A DNA stretch of 36,036 nucleotides, from assembly GCA_004213605.1 (NCBI GenBank), contig SGZC01000003.1, positions 1 through 36,036 on the forward strand. The letters are read 5' to 3'. The translations under genes were made by a program, and so were the position numbers. The notes beneath the pieces were generated by a model. It saw only the letters and a program-made list of their open reading frames with translations. It had not been told where the DNA came from and made no database searches. The DNA is from Flavobacteriales bacterium (GTDB lineage: Bacteria > Bacteroidota > Bacteroidia > Flavobacteriales > Flavobacteriaceae). Numbering within the stretch: the stretch's first letter is position 1; every line of letters begins with the position of its first letter. This document shows, one piece after another, positions 25,056 to 34,859 of the stretch.

Positions 25056-27767
25056 CTACACTTCTTTTTCATTGAATGGAATAACTTTATTGCTAATCTC
25101 AAGAATTAACTTTCTTAATTCAAGTGTATATTTATCAAGAACATCTTGTGAAATATTAGTTTGTTTATGAGCTCCCTTATAAGTAAATTTAATAAACCCT
25201 TTTTTTAACCTCTTAAAAGAAATTATCCCCGCCTCTATATTTTCATAGTTTGATGTTTGATTGGTCATTAAAGCATATGCAAGAACCTGAAGAGCCTTGC
25301 TATATTTATAGTCTGAGGTTAAGGTGTCCCAATCACTTATTTCTAAATCACCTGGTTCAACAACTCCTGTTTTATAATCTATAATCCTGAGAGTGCCATT
25401 GTATTCATCCATTCGATCTACTTTACCTTTAACCCTAATTACTGAGTCCAACTCGTTTGGAGGAAAATCAAATGCTAATTTACTTTCAATTTTTAGTATT
25501 CTAATTTCGTTCCCCTTTTTAATGTCATTGATTTCGTAATTGATAAAGTTTAAAATAAATTGTTTGGCTACTTCAAAAACGATTAAATTTTTACCTTTAT
25601 CATAGATTCCATCTCTATAGGTTTTTTTAAATTGTTTTTCAATTTCGAAAGCTATTTTAATTTTCATAGCCTCTAAAGCGTCCAACTTCAATTTTTTACC
25701 TTCTAGTGGTTTATAGAAAATCTCTAATGTATCGTGAACTATTGTTCCCAATGTATTTGCTGCTACTGTTTCCTCTACCGTTTTATTTTGATTAATTTTC
25801 AATACTCTTTGAAGATAAAAATCTATAGGATTTCTGATATAGGATGTTAATGACGAGGGGGAAAAGCCTTCTTTTGCAATTTGTTTAATTTTTTGAATTA
25901 TATCATCTGTTTTCTCTACGCTTCTTAATTCCGCCTTATGATCGTTGATGGCAGCACTGATAATCCTTTTTCTAATCCTATGTCTTGGATTTTCTTCATA
26001 TTCTATTTGAGAAATAAATCTACTTTTTTCTCCAGTACTTAATCCATCTGAAAAATTATTATAGAGCAACGTTATATTTTTTGCCCTGTGTAAAAGTCTA
26101 TAAAAATGATACGTATAGATCGCATCTTTTTCTGTATAAGTTGGAAGATGGTACTCCTTTTTTAAATCATTGGTTATGTAGGAGTTGCTAGATTTACCTG
26201 AAGGCAAAACACCTTCGTTTAAAGAGGCAACTATTATATTTTTAAAATCTAAAACTCGAGTCTCAAGAACTCCCATAATTTGAAGCCCGTTATATGCGTC
26301 GCCCTGATAATCTATAGTTGTTGTATTTATTATTTCTGAAAATAATTGTTGAAACATTTTTACACTTGTAAAATGTTCGAATTTATTGTTAAGAGCCTCT
26401 ATTTTTTTGAAAATATTAAATACTTGATAAAGCGCAGCTCTCTCTATAGAGAGCGAATTGGTGTTTTTAAAGAAGTCAATAATTTCAAGACAAACGGAGA
26501 GTCCTCTGGCGCTATTATTATTCCAGCCAGAAAAAAGTAATCTGAGAGGAGGGTGCTCTTTATCCCTAGATAGAGCTAACAGTTTATCAATTGATAAATA
26601 GGTTAAATTATTAGCAGTAATTCTTTCTATAATACATGAAGATTCAGGATAAATTTTAGAGGTAATTGGATGGTTTAAAATTGTAACAACGTCCTTAAAG
26701 TGGTATTGTTCCTTTGCAGAATTATGAAGCGTAATTAATAAAATAAAAAAATCTGTAATTGGGAATTGCTTTAAGGAAATTCCCATGGTAATATTTATTT
26801 TTTCTACATTCTTTGGGATAGAATGTAGTAAAGGAATTAATAAATTTTCATCTGCAAGGACTACAGCGGTTTGATTTAATTCCGAAATGTTTAGTTTAGA
26901 GAGTAAATCGCCTATATACTTTACTTGACTTATATTTTTTTGAGCTTCAATGATGTCTATGTTCTTATGCGAACTATAATTGTCGGAGATATATACTATC
27001 GGGTTTGATTTAAAAAAACTCCAAGTTGACATATACTTCCTTATAAAATAAGAGCTATTATGTATTTTATCATTATAAAAAAACTGATCAATATCCCAAT
27101 AAATTCTTGTCTGATCAACTTCAAGTAATTCTTGGATGATTGTTTGCTCTGAGGTATTAAGTGCATTAAACCCGATAAAAATATGTGTTTTATTGGATGA
27201 ATTAGATTTATAATATTCAATATTTTCAGCAGCCTCGCGATAAATAAGTCCCTGATAACCTTGATTTTTATCAATTAGTTCCTTTCTGAGTAAATCATAA
27301 AAAGAGGGTAAACTGTTCCAAAATTTTAAATAATTTTTAACTAATTGAGTTTGTTCATTTTGTACACCCCAATGATTGATGTTTCTTATAGTACTTAAAT
27401 AATTAAAAAAGGAGTTGGTTGAAATTAAGTGCCTATCTATTTCATTAAAGTCATTAAGGAGAGTTGTCGCCCACGATGAATAGACCTCAAAACTGTCTTT
27501 TTCTTGATTTGAAATAACTTTAAGATATACTTTGTAACTCTCAAACAAAAGTTCTGTAGGATCAATAATCATTAAATTAGAGATCTCTTGAATAAACTCT
27601 TCTATACTACTAATTTTTGGGGAAAAAAATGTTTTGTCTGCAGAGGATTTTAAATGATTTAACAAAAATCCACAAGCTCTTTTGCTTGGAAGGATAATTA
27701 CAAGTTCTGAAAGAGCTGAAGTTTCTTCTTTTATTTTTGCAAGGGTCTCCTCTAGGAATGTAATCAT
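25056..27767 (-). CDS. addB: AddB-like PD-(D/E)XK nuclease with inactivated helicase region
   Basis: N-term ELVIILPSKRACGFLLNHL; FSPSSLTSYIRNPIDFYLQRVLKI...LGTIVHDTLE; C-terminal nuclease IRVKGKVDRMDEYNGTLRIIDYKTGVVE. Confidence 0.85.
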   Translation of the reverse strand: MITFLEETLAKIKEETSALSELVIILPSKRACGFLLNHLKSSADKTFFSPKISSIEEFIQEISNLMIIDPTELLFESYKVYLKVISNQEKDSFEVYSSWATTLLNDFNEIDRHLISTNSFFNYLSTIRNINHWGVQNEQTQLVKNYLKFWNSLPSFYDLLRKELIDKNQGYQGLIYREAAENIEYYKSNSSNKTHIFIGFNALNTSEQTIIQELLEVDQTRIYWDIDQFFYNDKIHNSSYFIRKYMSTWSFFKSNPIVYISDNYSSHKNIDIIEAQKNISQVKYIGDLLSKLNISELNQTAVVLADENLLIPLLHSIPKNVEKINITMGISLKQFPITDFFILLITLHNSAKEQYHFKDVVTILNHPITSKIYPESSCIIERITANNLTYLSIDKLLALSRDKEHPPLRLLFSGWNNNSARGLSVCLEIIDFFKNTNSLSIERAALYQVFNIFKKIEALNNKFEHFTSVKMFQQLFSEIINTTTIDYQGDAYNGLQIMGVLETRVLDFKNIIVASLNEGVLPSGKSSNSYITNDLKKEYHLPTYTEKDAIYTYHFYRLLHRAKNITLLYNNFSDGLSTGEKSRFISQIEYEENPRHRIRKRIISAAINDHKAELRSVEKTDDIIQKIKQIAKEGFSPSSLTSYIRNPIDFYLQRVLKINQNKTVEETVAANTLGTIVHDTLEIFYKPLEGKKLKLDALEAMKIKIAFEIEKQFKKTYRDGIYDKGKNLIVFEVAKQFILNFINYEINDIKKGNEIRILKIESKLAFDFPPNELDSVIRVKGKVDRMDEYNGTLRIIDYKTGVVEPGDLEISDWDTLTSDYKYSKALQVLAYALMTNQTSNYENIEAGIISFKRLKKGFIKFTYKGAHKQTNISQDVLDKYTLELRKLILEISNKVIPFNEKEV

Positions 27768-27780
27768 TGTATAAAAATAA

Positions 27781-27808
27781 AAAACGTCCCGATAAATCGG
27801 GACGTTTT
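27781..27808 (-). terminator. Rho-independent terminator downstream of ompA-like gene
   Basis: AAAACGTCCCGA-TAAA-TCGGGACGTTTT, perfect 12-bp stem; minus-strand 3' side continues TTATTTTTATACA. Confidence 0.9.
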
Positions 27809-27831
27809 TATAAAATTATATTGGTTAAATA

Positions 27832-29214
27832 TTATTTGATATGGCTAATTTCAACTCTTCTGTTGTTAGCTCTACCTTCACTGGTTTTGTTAGTATCTAG
27901 TGGGTTTTCTTCACCGTACCCATTATGATCTAATCTATCAGCATCAATTCCATTTTCAGTAAGGTAATTTACAACAGAACTAGCTCTACTTTTTGAAAGT
28001 GTTAAATTAAAACTAGCACTACCTGTATTATCAGTATGACCATCTACTGAAAATCTAGCATTTGGGTATTCTTCCATAATACCAATAATATCATTTAATA
28101 CGCCTGCAGATTGTGTTTTTATAGATGATTTACCTGTATCAAATAAAATGGTCTTAGCATAAGAGCTTAACGCTTTTCTTATAGCCTCTGTTACTTCTGG
28201 ACAACCATTGTTCGCAACAGTACCTTCAACATCTGGACATTCGTCTACATGATCAGGAACCGTATCACCATCTGTATCTGGCCAAGGACATCCATTATTT
28301 TCTTTAGGACCAGCAACTGTAGGACATTCATCCTCATTGTCTGGTACCCCATCTCCATCTGTATCTGGACATCCATTATACTCAGCCAATCCAGGTGTAT
28401 TTGGACATGCATCTAAATGATCTGGTATACCATCACCATCTGTATCTGGGCATCCGTTGAACTCAGGTAATCCCGGAGTGTTTGGACACTCGTCTTCTCT
28501 ATCTTCAATTCCATCGCTATCACTATCTGGACATCCGTTAAATTCAGGTAAACCTGGTGTTTCTGGACATTCATCTTCGTAATCGTAAACTCCATCGTCG
28601 TCAGTATCTTTTCCTCCAAACTTAAATTTTACACCGAGAGTGTGTTGAAAATGAGTGGCTCCGTAGTTTTCTTCAAACGAATGCTTGTAAGTTGATTGTG
28701 CAGATATAGCTAAATTTTCAGCTACCCAAAAATCAACTCCTAAAAGTCCGTTAGCAGTTCCAAAACCAATGTCATCTAACCAAGTATAACCACCACCTAC
28801 ACCAATGTAAGGTGCAAACCAGCAATCATTTAATAATTCTCTAAAACTGTACTTAATTTCTCCATCTGCTCCTATATATGATAAATCATTTGCGCTTTCA
28901 TCACCTATTTTAGAGATCTTGTTGAAAGTACCTGCTACAGCAAATGTAAATCCATTGTCTAGGTATTTTCCAACTTTTATTTCAGAAAGAGTAGGGATTA
29001 AGTTCCAGTGGTCGTTTGCGTTAAAATATTCGGTAAACATACCGCCTTTTGTAGCCGCTGAAAATCTTCCGTCGTCAGTCATTTCAATTGGGAAAAAATC
29101 AACTGCATTTACACCAACTTCAATTGACCAAGGATTGTTTTTATCCTGTGCATTAGATACACCAACTCCCACAATAAAGAGAGCTGCTACTAGAAAAATG
29201 TTTAGATGTTTCAT
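27832..29214 (-). CDS. OmpA-family outer membrane protein with thrombospondin type 3 repeats
   Basis: Signal peptide, N-terminal barrel, tandem [27 protein letters not shown] repeats, C-terminal OmpA domain [11 protein letters not shown]...[31 protein letters not shown]...NRRVEI. Confidence 0.95.
   Translation of the reverse strand: MKHLNIFLVAALFIVGVGVSNAQDKNNPWSIEVGVNAVDFFPIEMTDDGRFSAATKGGMFTEYFNANDHWNLIPTLSEIKVGKYLDNGFTFAVAGTFNKISKIGDESANDLSYIGADGEIKYSFRELLNDCWFAPYIGVGGGYTWLDDIGFGTANGLLGVDFWVAENLAISAQSTYKHSFEENYGATHFQHTLGVKFKFGGKDTDDDGVYDYEDECPETPGLPEFNGCPDSDSDGIEDREDECPNTPGLPEFNGCPDTDGDGIPDHLDACPNTPGLAEYNGCPDTDGDGVPDNEDECPTVAGPKENNGCPWPDTDGDTVPDHVDECPDVEGTVANNGCPEVTEAIRKALSSYAKTILFDTGKSSIKTQSAGVLNDIIGIMEEYPNARFSVDGHTDNTGSASFNLTLSKSRASSVVNYLTENGIDADRLDHNGYGEENPLDTNKTSEGRANNRRVEISHIK
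28197..28608 (-). repeat. Tandem TSP3 calcium-binding repeats (about 81-nt period) within ompA-like CDS
   Basis: Three 27-aa units ([27 protein letters not shown] / [27 protein letters not shown] / [27 protein letters not shown]) plus one 29-aa unit. Confidence 0.9.
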
Positions 29215-29250
29215 ATTTGAGTGTTTAAATTTTTTTAAGTGTTATTAATG

Positions 29251-29280
29251 CAAAAGTAAGTTGTTAAAATTTATTAACAA
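29251..29280 (-). promoter_or_regulatory. Bacteroidota-type promoter for ompA-like gene
   Basis: Minus strand TTG-N19-TACTTTTG, matching the -33/-7 consensus with 19-bp spacing. Confidence 0.75.
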
Positions 29281-29344
29281 AAATAAAATCGCAAAATTTT
29301 TCAGAAAATGCTTGTTTTTATTGCCAAAAAGACTCTTTCTGGCC

Positions 29345-30538
29345 TTAAATTACATCTAGTTTTTTTCCAATTTTAACAAATGCTTGAATCGCTTTGTCTA
29401 AATGTTCTTGATTGTGTGAAGCGGACAGTTGCACTCTAATCCTTGCTTTACCCTTTGGAACCACCGGATAAAAAAATCCAATAACGTAAATCCCTTCCTC
29501 TAAAAGTAAGTTTGCCATTTTTTGTGATAGCTTTGCGTCGTAAAGCATGACAGGTACAATTGCTGAATCACCTTCAACAATATCAAAACCAGCGTTTTTC
29601 ATTCCTTCTTTAAAATAGATTGTATTTCGCTCTAGTTGATCTCTCCATTTTGTATCGTTTGAAATCAAATCAAAGACTTTAATAGCCGCTCCAACTAAAG
29701 CAGGCGCTAAAGAGTTAGAGAATAAATATGGCCTGGATCGTTGTCTTAACAATTCAATAATTTCCTTTTTCCCGGTAGTATACCCTCCCATAGCGCCTCC
29801 AAGGGCTTTTCCTAGCGTTCCAGTAATAATATCTATTCTTTCAAGAACTTTCTTTTCTTCTAAAGTACCACGACCTGTTTTTCCGATAAATCCAGTAGCA
29901 TGACACTCGTCAATCATAACCATTGCGTCATACTTGTCTGCTAAATCACAAATTTGATCTAACGGAGCAACAATACCATCCATTGAAAATACCCCATCAG
30001 TAACAATTAATTTAAATCTTACACCGCTTTTATTGGCAGCCATTAATTGCCGCTCTAAATCATCCATATCACTATTGTTGTAGCGATATCTTGTAGCCTT
30101 GCAAAGTCTAACGCCATCAATAATTGATGCATGATTTAAAGAGTCTGAGATAATGGCATCTTCTTTGGTAAGTAAAGGCTCAAAAACTCCGCCATTTGCA
30201 TCAAAAGCAGCTGCATAAAGAATCGTGTCTTCCGTTTGATAAAAATCAGCTATTTTTTGCTCTAATTGTTTATGTATATCTTGAGTTCCACAAATAAACC
30301 GAACTGATGACATCCCAAAACCGTGAGTGTCCATAGTATCTTTTGCCGCCTGAATTACTTCAGGATTGTCAGATAAACCCAAATAATTATTTGAACAAAA
30401 ATTTATCACTTTTTCTCCAGAGGAGATCTCAATAACCGCACCTTGTGATGAGGTAATAATTCTTTCTTTTTTAAAAAGACCGTTGTCTTTTATTTCTTGT
30501 ATTTCTTTGGAAAAGTGTTCTTTTATACTGCCGTACAT
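29345..30538 (-). CDS. kbl: Glycine C-acetyltransferase (2-amino-3-ketobutyrate CoA ligase)
   Basis: [89 protein letters not shown]. Confidence 0.95.
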   Translation of the reverse strand: MYGSIKEHFSKEIQEIKDNGLFKKERIITSSQGAVIEISSGEKVINFCSNNYLGLSDNPEVIQAAKDTMDTHGFGMSSVRFICGTQDIHKQLEQKIADFYQTEDTILYAAAFDANGGVFEPLLTKEDAIISDSLNHASIIDGVRLCKATRYRYNNSDMDDLERQLMAANKSGVRFKLIVTDGVFSMDGIVAPLDQICDLADKYDAMVMIDECHATGFIGKTGRGTLEEKKVLERIDIITGTLGKALGGAMGGYTTGKKEIIELLRQRSRPYLFSNSLAPALVGAAIKVFDLISNDTKWRDQLERNTIYFKEGMKNAGFDIVEGDSAIVPVMLYDAKLSQKMANLLLEEGIYVIGFFYPVVPKGKARIRVQLSASHNQEHLDKAIQAFVKIGKKLDVI

Positions 30539-30563
30539 AACTATTTATTTTAAGGCTCCAAAA

Positions 30564-33500
30564 TTAAACATTTTTTATCTCAATTTCTTCTAAGGAACAA
30601 TAGATTAATAATTTTTCTGAAATTTTATATCCCATTTCTAGTAATGCAAACCCGTAGCTATTTATTTGATTTTCATGTTTTTTGTGATATCTCCCTGTTT
30701 TGTAATCGATTATTATTATTTCTCCGGCTTTATTAATATTTAATCGATCTGGAATTAACACTTTCCCTTGAGATGTTATTATTTTTTTCTCTACTTCTAC
30801 CATTTCTGAGGAGCAAAAAAATTGATTCAACTCAGGATGATTGACGATTTCAGAAAGTATGATACTTATTTCTTCTTTATTTTCATTTGATAATGTTGCG
30901 TTTTCTTTAATCTCATTGATCACAAACATTAGGTCTTCCTCGCGTACTATTTTTTGCATAAATTCATGAACTAATGTTCCGGTGTCTAGGGCCTTTTGAG
31001 TATCAGTTGCCCATAATGTTGCGTCTCTTGACAAAATACTCAAATCGAGATCCTTAATTAAAGTTGAGTGATATTTCGGAGAAATAATGTTTTGAAACAA
31101 TTGAGAGTCATTTGATCGACTGGCTTGTTTTTGGCCAAATTCATAAATAAATTTATCGTTTTCCCAAACCTTTTTTTCTTTTAAAAATTCGCAAAAATAA
31201 TGGTTATAGGTCTTTAATAAATTATCGTTTATTGGGGTTGGCTTCCCAGAAAAAATATACAATTGAGATTTTGCTCTAGTTAACGTTACATAAAGTAAAT
31301 TAATATTATCAAGCTCTAATATTTCTCGTTGTTTTTGTGCAATTTTTTTTCCCTCTATACCAAATTCTTCAATTTTGTTGATCCCGCAATTAATTAATGA
31401 TTCTTTAAATCCAAACTCTTTCTCGTTTAATGGAAACCAAGTTATATTCTCCTGTAATTTGTAAATATCTAAATCTGCGTAGGGAAAAATGACTACCGGA
31501 AATTCAAGCCCCTTTGATTTATGAATAGTCATCAATTGTACCCCATTTACCTGTTCACTAATTGCAATACTTGCTTTTTCTTTTTTTAGTTCCCACTCCT
31601 CTAAAAAGGATAATTTATTGGAGCCGGGTTTTAAGCTAAAATCAAAAGCCATATCGATAAAATTAAGCAAATAAGCATCTGCATTTTTATCTAAATCAAA
31701 CTTTTTTATGATGTATTCGAGGCTGTCATATAATGGCTTTAATTTTATTTCGTCAAAAGAAAAATTATACTCCACATCCAAGTATTGAATAAAATTTGCA
31801 TGGTTCATCAAAGAGTTAAAATAGCAATGTTTGCTCATAATAGATGAAGAGCGCTCGTGTAAAAATTCTAAAAACTTAATTTTGATTTCTTCATGATGCT
31901 GGAACAAGCTTAAATAAATGCTATTTACTAAAAAACGTACGTCTGAAGATTTTTTTAGCAACAGCGTTTCTGAAGAAACAACATTGATATTATTTTCTTG
32001 AAGATAATTGCTGATGATAATTCCGTCTGCTTTTTTTCTAGTAAGAACACAAATATCCTTTTCTTGATAACCTTCTTTTTTGAGTTCGGTAACCGTCTCG
32101 AATACTCTTTTTGAATACTTAAGACTTGCTTCTTGTTTATCGCTAAAATCCAAAAACTCAATTTTAAGATACCCTCCTTTATTTTGTTGACTCTTTTGTT
32201 GGCTCCCTTTTTTATAAATTTGTTGATGAAACAAACTCCCCATATTTTTTGAAACATACGTAAAAAATTCATTATTAAATTCTACAATTTCTTTTTTGGA
32301 TCGGAAATTTGTTGGTAGATTAATTATTTCTTTATCTAAATAAAATGGATTCCCATCGTTTATAAGATCCATAAACTGCTCTGGTAGTCCTCCTCTCCAA
32401 CGATAAATTGATTGTTTAACATCGCCAACCAACATTAAAGTACCTTGTTGGCCATTTTGATATTGTTGCGAAATGGCGTTTTCTATCAAGGGAACCAAAT
32501 TATTCCATTGTAATAGTGAAGTGTCTTGAAATTCATCTATAAAAAAATGGCGATAATATTCTCCCAGCCTCTCATATATAAAAGGAGCAGGTTGGTTTTT
32601 AATTTCTGAGTTTATCAATTGATTAAAGTCTGAAATCGGCAATATATTTTGATCTTCTTTTAAAAATTCGATTTCTTTATTTACGAGGTTGACTACGGAT
32701 AACGGGATTAGTTTTTTTAATATTTCTACTATTAAATGATGTTTAAAGACCAAGGCTTTTACTTGTAGGTAACTTTCCAGTAAAAAGGGAGTTAAAGCAT
32801 CAATTGTTGAAGTGACTTTCGCGGATGCTTTTGCCTTATAAAGAGCGGTTCCATTTTGTAAATTTTCTAGTAGCTTATTTCCGTATGCGTTGTAATTTCC
32901 GTTTTTAAGTTTATCAAAATGGTTTGGTAGTGTTTTTCTTAAAAAATCTTCTGGTTTTAGTTCAGCAGAAAAAATCTGATCTAATACAAGAGAAGACTTT
33001 TTAGAAATATTTTTTTCTAATAGGTCTTTTTTGCTACGTAATTTATTTTGGAAATTTTGGAAATCATTTAAATTATTTGATTTTAACGCGTCAAGATGCG
33101 TTAAAGAATTTTCGTTAAAAATTAATTTTGCCACTTCTGCTACTTCTTTTGATATATCCCAGGACTTATCTTCATCTAATTTTTCGAGAGCAAATTTTAT
33201 AATCGTTTTTGTTACTTCATTGTTTTCTCCAGCTTTTGAAATTAATAAATCAACCGCCTGATTTAATAATTTTTCAACGTCTAAACTAACCTCAAAATTT
33301 CCAGATAACTTTAGGTCTCTAGCAAATGTTCTTATCAAACGATGATTAAAACTATCAATTGTTTCGACATTAAAACTTGAATAATTATTTAATAAGTGTT
33401 TTAAAATTTTTTTTGATTTTTTTTGAATTAACGCCACGCTTAATTCTGTTTCTTTTGTAATCTGAAGAATCATTATTGAAGGGTCCTTCAAAATTGAAGG

Positions 33501-33704
33501 GGCTGAAAAAGAAATAAGATTAGAAACAATCCTCTCCTTCATTTCTTTTACGGCTCTATTGGTAAAAGTGATTGCTAAGAGATGTTTGTAATATTCTTCT
33601 TTTGGTGCCTTTAGAATAATTTTCAAGTATTCCTTAACGAGAGTAAAAGTCTTTCCGCTTCCTGCAGCTGCGCTGTAAATAGAAAATGATGATGATTTTG
33701 TCAA
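30564..33704 (-). CDS. addA: AddA-like UvrD-family helicase with C-terminal PD-(D/E)XK nuclease (TTG start)
   Basis: SAAAGSGKTFTLVKEYL (Walker A), FIDEFQDTS, LMLVGDVKQSIYRWRGG, QLMTIHKSKGLEFPVVIFP, LLYVTLTRAKSQLYIF, PDRLNINKAGEIIIIDYKTG. Confidence 0.92.
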   Translation of the reverse strand: MTKSSSFSIYSAAAGSGKTFTLVKEYLKIILKAPKEEYYKHLLAITFTNRAVKEMKERIVSNLISFSAPSILKDPSIMILQITKETELSVALIQKKSKKILKHLLNNYSSFNVETIDSFNHRLIRTFARDLKLSGNFEVSLDVEKLLNQAVDLLISKAGENNEVTKTIIKFALEKLDEDKSWDISKEVAEVAKLIFNENSLTHLDALKSNNLNDFQNFQNKLRSKKDLLEKNISKKSSLVLDQIFSAELKPEDFLRKTLPNHFDKLKNGNYNAYGNKLLENLQNGTALYKAKASAKVTSTIDALTPFLLESYLQVKALVFKHHLIVEILKKLIPLSVVNLVNKEIEFLKEDQNILPISDFNQLINSEIKNQPAPFIYERLGEYYRHFFIDEFQDTSLLQWNNLVPLIENAISQQYQNGQQGTLMLVGDVKQSIYRWRGGLPEQFMDLINDGNPFYLDKEIINLPTNFRSKKEIVEFNNEFFTYVSKNMGSLFHQQIYKKGSQQKSQQNKGGYLKIEFLDFSDKQEASLKYSKRVFETVTELKKEGYQEKDICVLTRKKADGIIISNYLQENNINVVSSETLLLKKSSDVRFLVNSIYLSLFQHHEEIKIKFLEFLHERSSSIMSKHCYFNSLMNHANFIQYLDVEYNFSFDEIKLKPLYDSLEYIIKKFDLDKNADAYLLNFIDMAFDFSLKPGSNKLSFLEEWELKKEKASIAISEQVNGVQLMTIHKSKGLEFPVVIFPYADLDIYKLQENITWFPLNEKEFGFKESLINCGINKIEEFGIEGKKIAQKQREILELDNINLLYVTLTRAKSQLYIFSGKPTPINDNLLKTYNHYFCEFLKEKKVWENDKFIYEFGQKQASRSNDSQLFQNIISPKYHSTLIKDLDLSILSRDATLWATDTQKALDTGTLVHEFMQKIVREEDLMFVINEIKENATLSNENKEEISIILSEIVNHPELNQFFCSSEMVEVEKKIITSQGKVLIPDRLNINKAGEIIIIDYKTGRYHKKHENQINSYGFALLEMGYKISEKLLIYCSLEEIEIKNV

Positions 33705-33822
33705 CGGTTTGCTTTGTGCTAATATAATTAAAATCCTGTTTTTTTAGTCGTAAGATTAGAATAACTTATAGTGTTATAAGAATCAAATTATTTCAATTTT
33801 ATGGATTCCGCTTTTAATTATA

Positions 33823-33830
33823 TATTTTTG
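33823..33830 (+). promoter_or_regulatory. -7 promoter element (TATTTTTG) upstream of SOD
   Basis: TAnnTTTG match 31 bp upstream of the SOD ATG. Confidence 0.45.
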
Positions 33831-33861
33831 AGCATAATTAGAAAACTTAAAAATAAATATT

Positions 33862-34470
33862 ATGTCATTTACCTTACCTAAATTATCTTATGCGCACAAT
33901 GCATTGGAACCTAATATTGATTCAAGAACTATGGAGATTCATCATGGGAAGCACCACCAAGGATATACCAACAACTTAAATGTAGCTATTGAAGGGACCG
34001 AGTTAGAGGGGAAATCAATAGAGGATATCCTAGCAACTATGGATATGAGTAATAGCGCAGTCAGAAATAATGGTGGCGGATTTTATAACCACAGTCTTTT
34101 TTGGGAGGTCATGTCGCCAAACGGAGGAGGATTACCAACTGGAAAATTAGCAGAGGCAATTAATGACTCTTTTGGAGATTTTGAAAAATTTAAAATTGCA
34201 TTTTCTACTGCTGCTAAAACACGTTTTGGCTCTGGCTGGGCCTGGCTATGTGTTCATCAAGGTGGGAAACTTGAAGTTTGTTCGACGCCAAATCAAGACA
34301 ATCCTTTAATGCCTGGCGTTGGATGTAAAGGAACTCCTATTCTAGGATTGGACGTGTGGGAGCACGCCTATTATTTAAATTATCAAAATAAAAGACCCGA
34401 TTATGTGAACGCTTTTTTTAATGTTATCAACTGGGACGAGGTCTCGAGGAGATATTTAGCAAACAAGTAA
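33862..34470 (+). CDS. Fe/Mn superoxide dismutase
   Basis: [98 protein letters not shown]. Confidence 0.97.
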   Translation: MSFTLPKLSYAHNALEPNIDSRTMEIHHGKHHQGYTNNLNVAIEGTELEGKSIEDILATMDMSNSAVRNNGGGFYNHSLFWEVMSPNGGGLPTGKLAEAINDSFGDFEKFKIAFSTAAKTRFGSGWAWLCVHQGGKLEVCSTPNQDNPLMPGVGCKGTPILGLDVWEHAYYLNYQNKRPDYVNAFFNVINWDEVSRRYLANK

Positions 34471-34505
34471 GCGCTTCCATATGGATTCTAAAAAAATTGG
34501 TGCAT

Positions 34506-34538
34506 AAAAAAAGGTAAAATTATGTTTACCTTTTTTTT
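34506..34538 (+). terminator. Rho-independent terminator downstream of SOD
   Basis: AAAAAAAGGTAAA-ATTATG-TTTACCTTTTTTTT hairpin and T-tract. Confidence 0.8.
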
Positions 34539-34859
34539 CTCCAAATCTACCATGAACTTAACCTACTTATGTTATGGTACAATCAAATATAGTTTTTTTT
34601 TGATTGTCTATTGTTTTTTTTGTTTTAGATAAATTAGCTATTTGTACGATAAAGCGTTTGAAAGAAAAAAACTGAAATTCTTCAGGAAATTAAAATTATC
34701 AGCTTTAATTTGATTAGTTAGTTGTTAAGAAAATCTATCTAAAATTTTACTGATAACTGTTTGTTAATAACATCTAAAAAATGAATTAAGCTATAGTCTA
34801 ACTCAAAATTATAAAAAAAATGGTATTATTGACACATAATTGATACATACTAAGAATAA

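Noticed and set aside
26440-26453. Palindrome CTCTCTATAGAGAG
   Set aside because: Inside the addB coding sequence, isolated, no flanking repeat; no support for a functional site.
28413-28619. 68-aa minus-strand [19 protein letters not shown]...
   Set aside because: Alternate frame of the TSP3 tandem repeats; open only because of repeat periodicity.
31955-32272. 105-aa minus-strand ORF inside addA
   Set aside because: Shifted frame within a confident helicase CDS.
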